Assembly: GCF_003003075.1 (NCBI RefSeq)
Contig: NZ_PVTX01000009.1
Coordinates: 62,001 to 126,000, forward strand
DNA from: Isoptericola halotolerans
GTDB taxonomy: Bacteria > Actinomycetota > Actinomycetes > Actinomycetales > Cellulomonadaceae
Length of the DNA stretch: 64,000 bases
Reading direction: 5' to 3'
This document shows, piece by piece, positions 63,719 through 64,000 of the stretch. The notes under the pieces are model-generated. The model was not told the origin of the DNA. It worked only from the letters and a program-made list of their open reading frames with translations, and ran no database searches. Positions within the stretch are counted from its first letter, which is position 1; every line of letters starts with the position of its first letter. A program made the position numbers and the translations under genes.

Positions 63719-64000
63719 TCAGGTCTGGACGTAGGGGATGCGAGCGCCCTTGACCGCCTGGTAGTCGAGCAGCGCGGAACCGATCGCCCCGATCGCCAGC
63801 ACGACGAAGAGCACGTACGGGTCGTAGAAGTCGGCACCCCGCAGCACGGCCAGGACGACGACCAGCACCACGATCTTCGCCAGCCACGCACCCATGACCA
63901 CACCCGCCATGACCGTCGGGGGCTTGCCCACCGTGCGCTGCATCGACCAGACGGTCGTGCCGCAGAAGAACGCGGCGAGGCCGGCGCCCACGAGAGCGCC
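63719..64000 (-). CDS. AtpI-like membrane protein, 5' end cut by window end
   Basis: The visible 93 residues have three hydrophobic helices (GALVGAGLAAFFCGTTVWSM, VMAGVVMGAWLAKIVVLVVV, YVLFVVLAIGAIGSALLDYQ). Position directly before atpB and this topology match the ATP synthase protein I/AtpI group, which helps c-ring assembly or ion uptake. The N-terminal part, with probably one more helix, lies beyond the window. No catalytic motif is expected. Confidence 0.75.
   Translation of the reverse strand, partial: GALVGAGLAAFFCGTTVWSMQRTVGKPPTVMAGVVMGAWLAKIVVLVVVLAVLRGADFYDPYVLFVVLAIGAIGSALLDYQAVKGARIPYVQT

Overview
The window is chromosomal DNA of a high-GC actinobacterium. Gene content (GlgE maltosyltransferase pathway, NucS mismatch endonuclease next to DUF2550 and the ATP synthase operon, class Ib RNR, many intracellular glycosidases with CUT1 sugar transporters) fits Micrococcales, probably the Cellulomonas/Isoptericola/Promicromonospora group. 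That placement is inferred from gene content and base composition; no rRNA is present. I found no tRNA, rRNA, CRISPR array, transposase, integrase or attachment site.

Layout. 1-2251 (minus): etfB-etfA and a ThiF/MoeB-type adenylyltransferase cut by the window start. 2421-11740 (plus): glgX, an FAD-dependent dehydrogenase, then the translationally coupled glgE-treS-mak set for trehalose-to-alpha-glucan synthesis. 11724-21850 (minus): a galactomanno-oligosaccharide locus (LacI regulator, binding protein, two permeases, GH2 beta-mannosidase, GH113-like beta-mannanase, GH36 alpha-galactosidase), lying between mak and glgB (21964-24180), which normally adjoin. 24174-27796 (minus): a thioredoxin-fold/TPR protein lacking CxxC and an uncharacterised lipoprotein/membrane-protein pair. 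28080-32560: a DivIVA-like coiled-coil protein, two alpha/beta hydrolases, a small Cys/His protein and a two-domain FKBP lipoprotein. 32785-36701 (minus): nrdHIEF under a candidate NrdR box. 37336-53928: a second sugar locus with GH42, GH31 and GH1 (minus), GH95 and a LacI regulator (plus), a CUT1 transporter with a Tat lipoprotein binding protein (minus), and a multidomain GH3 (plus). 53932-55197: nagA. 55251-64000 (minus): nucS, DUF2550 and atpC-D-G-A-H-F-E-B, with an AtpI-like gene cut by the window end.

How it works together. The second locus has the activities needed to strip fucosylated xyloglucan oligosaccharides: alpha-fucosidase, beta-galactosidase, alpha-xylosidase and beta-glucosidases. 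A 16-bp palindrome (GTCGAA-N-CG-N-TTCGAC) occurs at its three promoter regions, so one LacI protein probably controls the whole cluster. The first locus would import and cleave galactose-decorated manno-oligosaccharides. Its operator overlaps the -10 element of the binding-protein promoter. Neither transporter has its own ATPase, so both probably share an MsiK-type ATPase encoded elsewhere. Imported sugars would feed the glycogen/trehalose enzymes next door. Strong hairpins between the binding-protein and permease genes and between atpD and atpC look like devices for unequal expression within operons.
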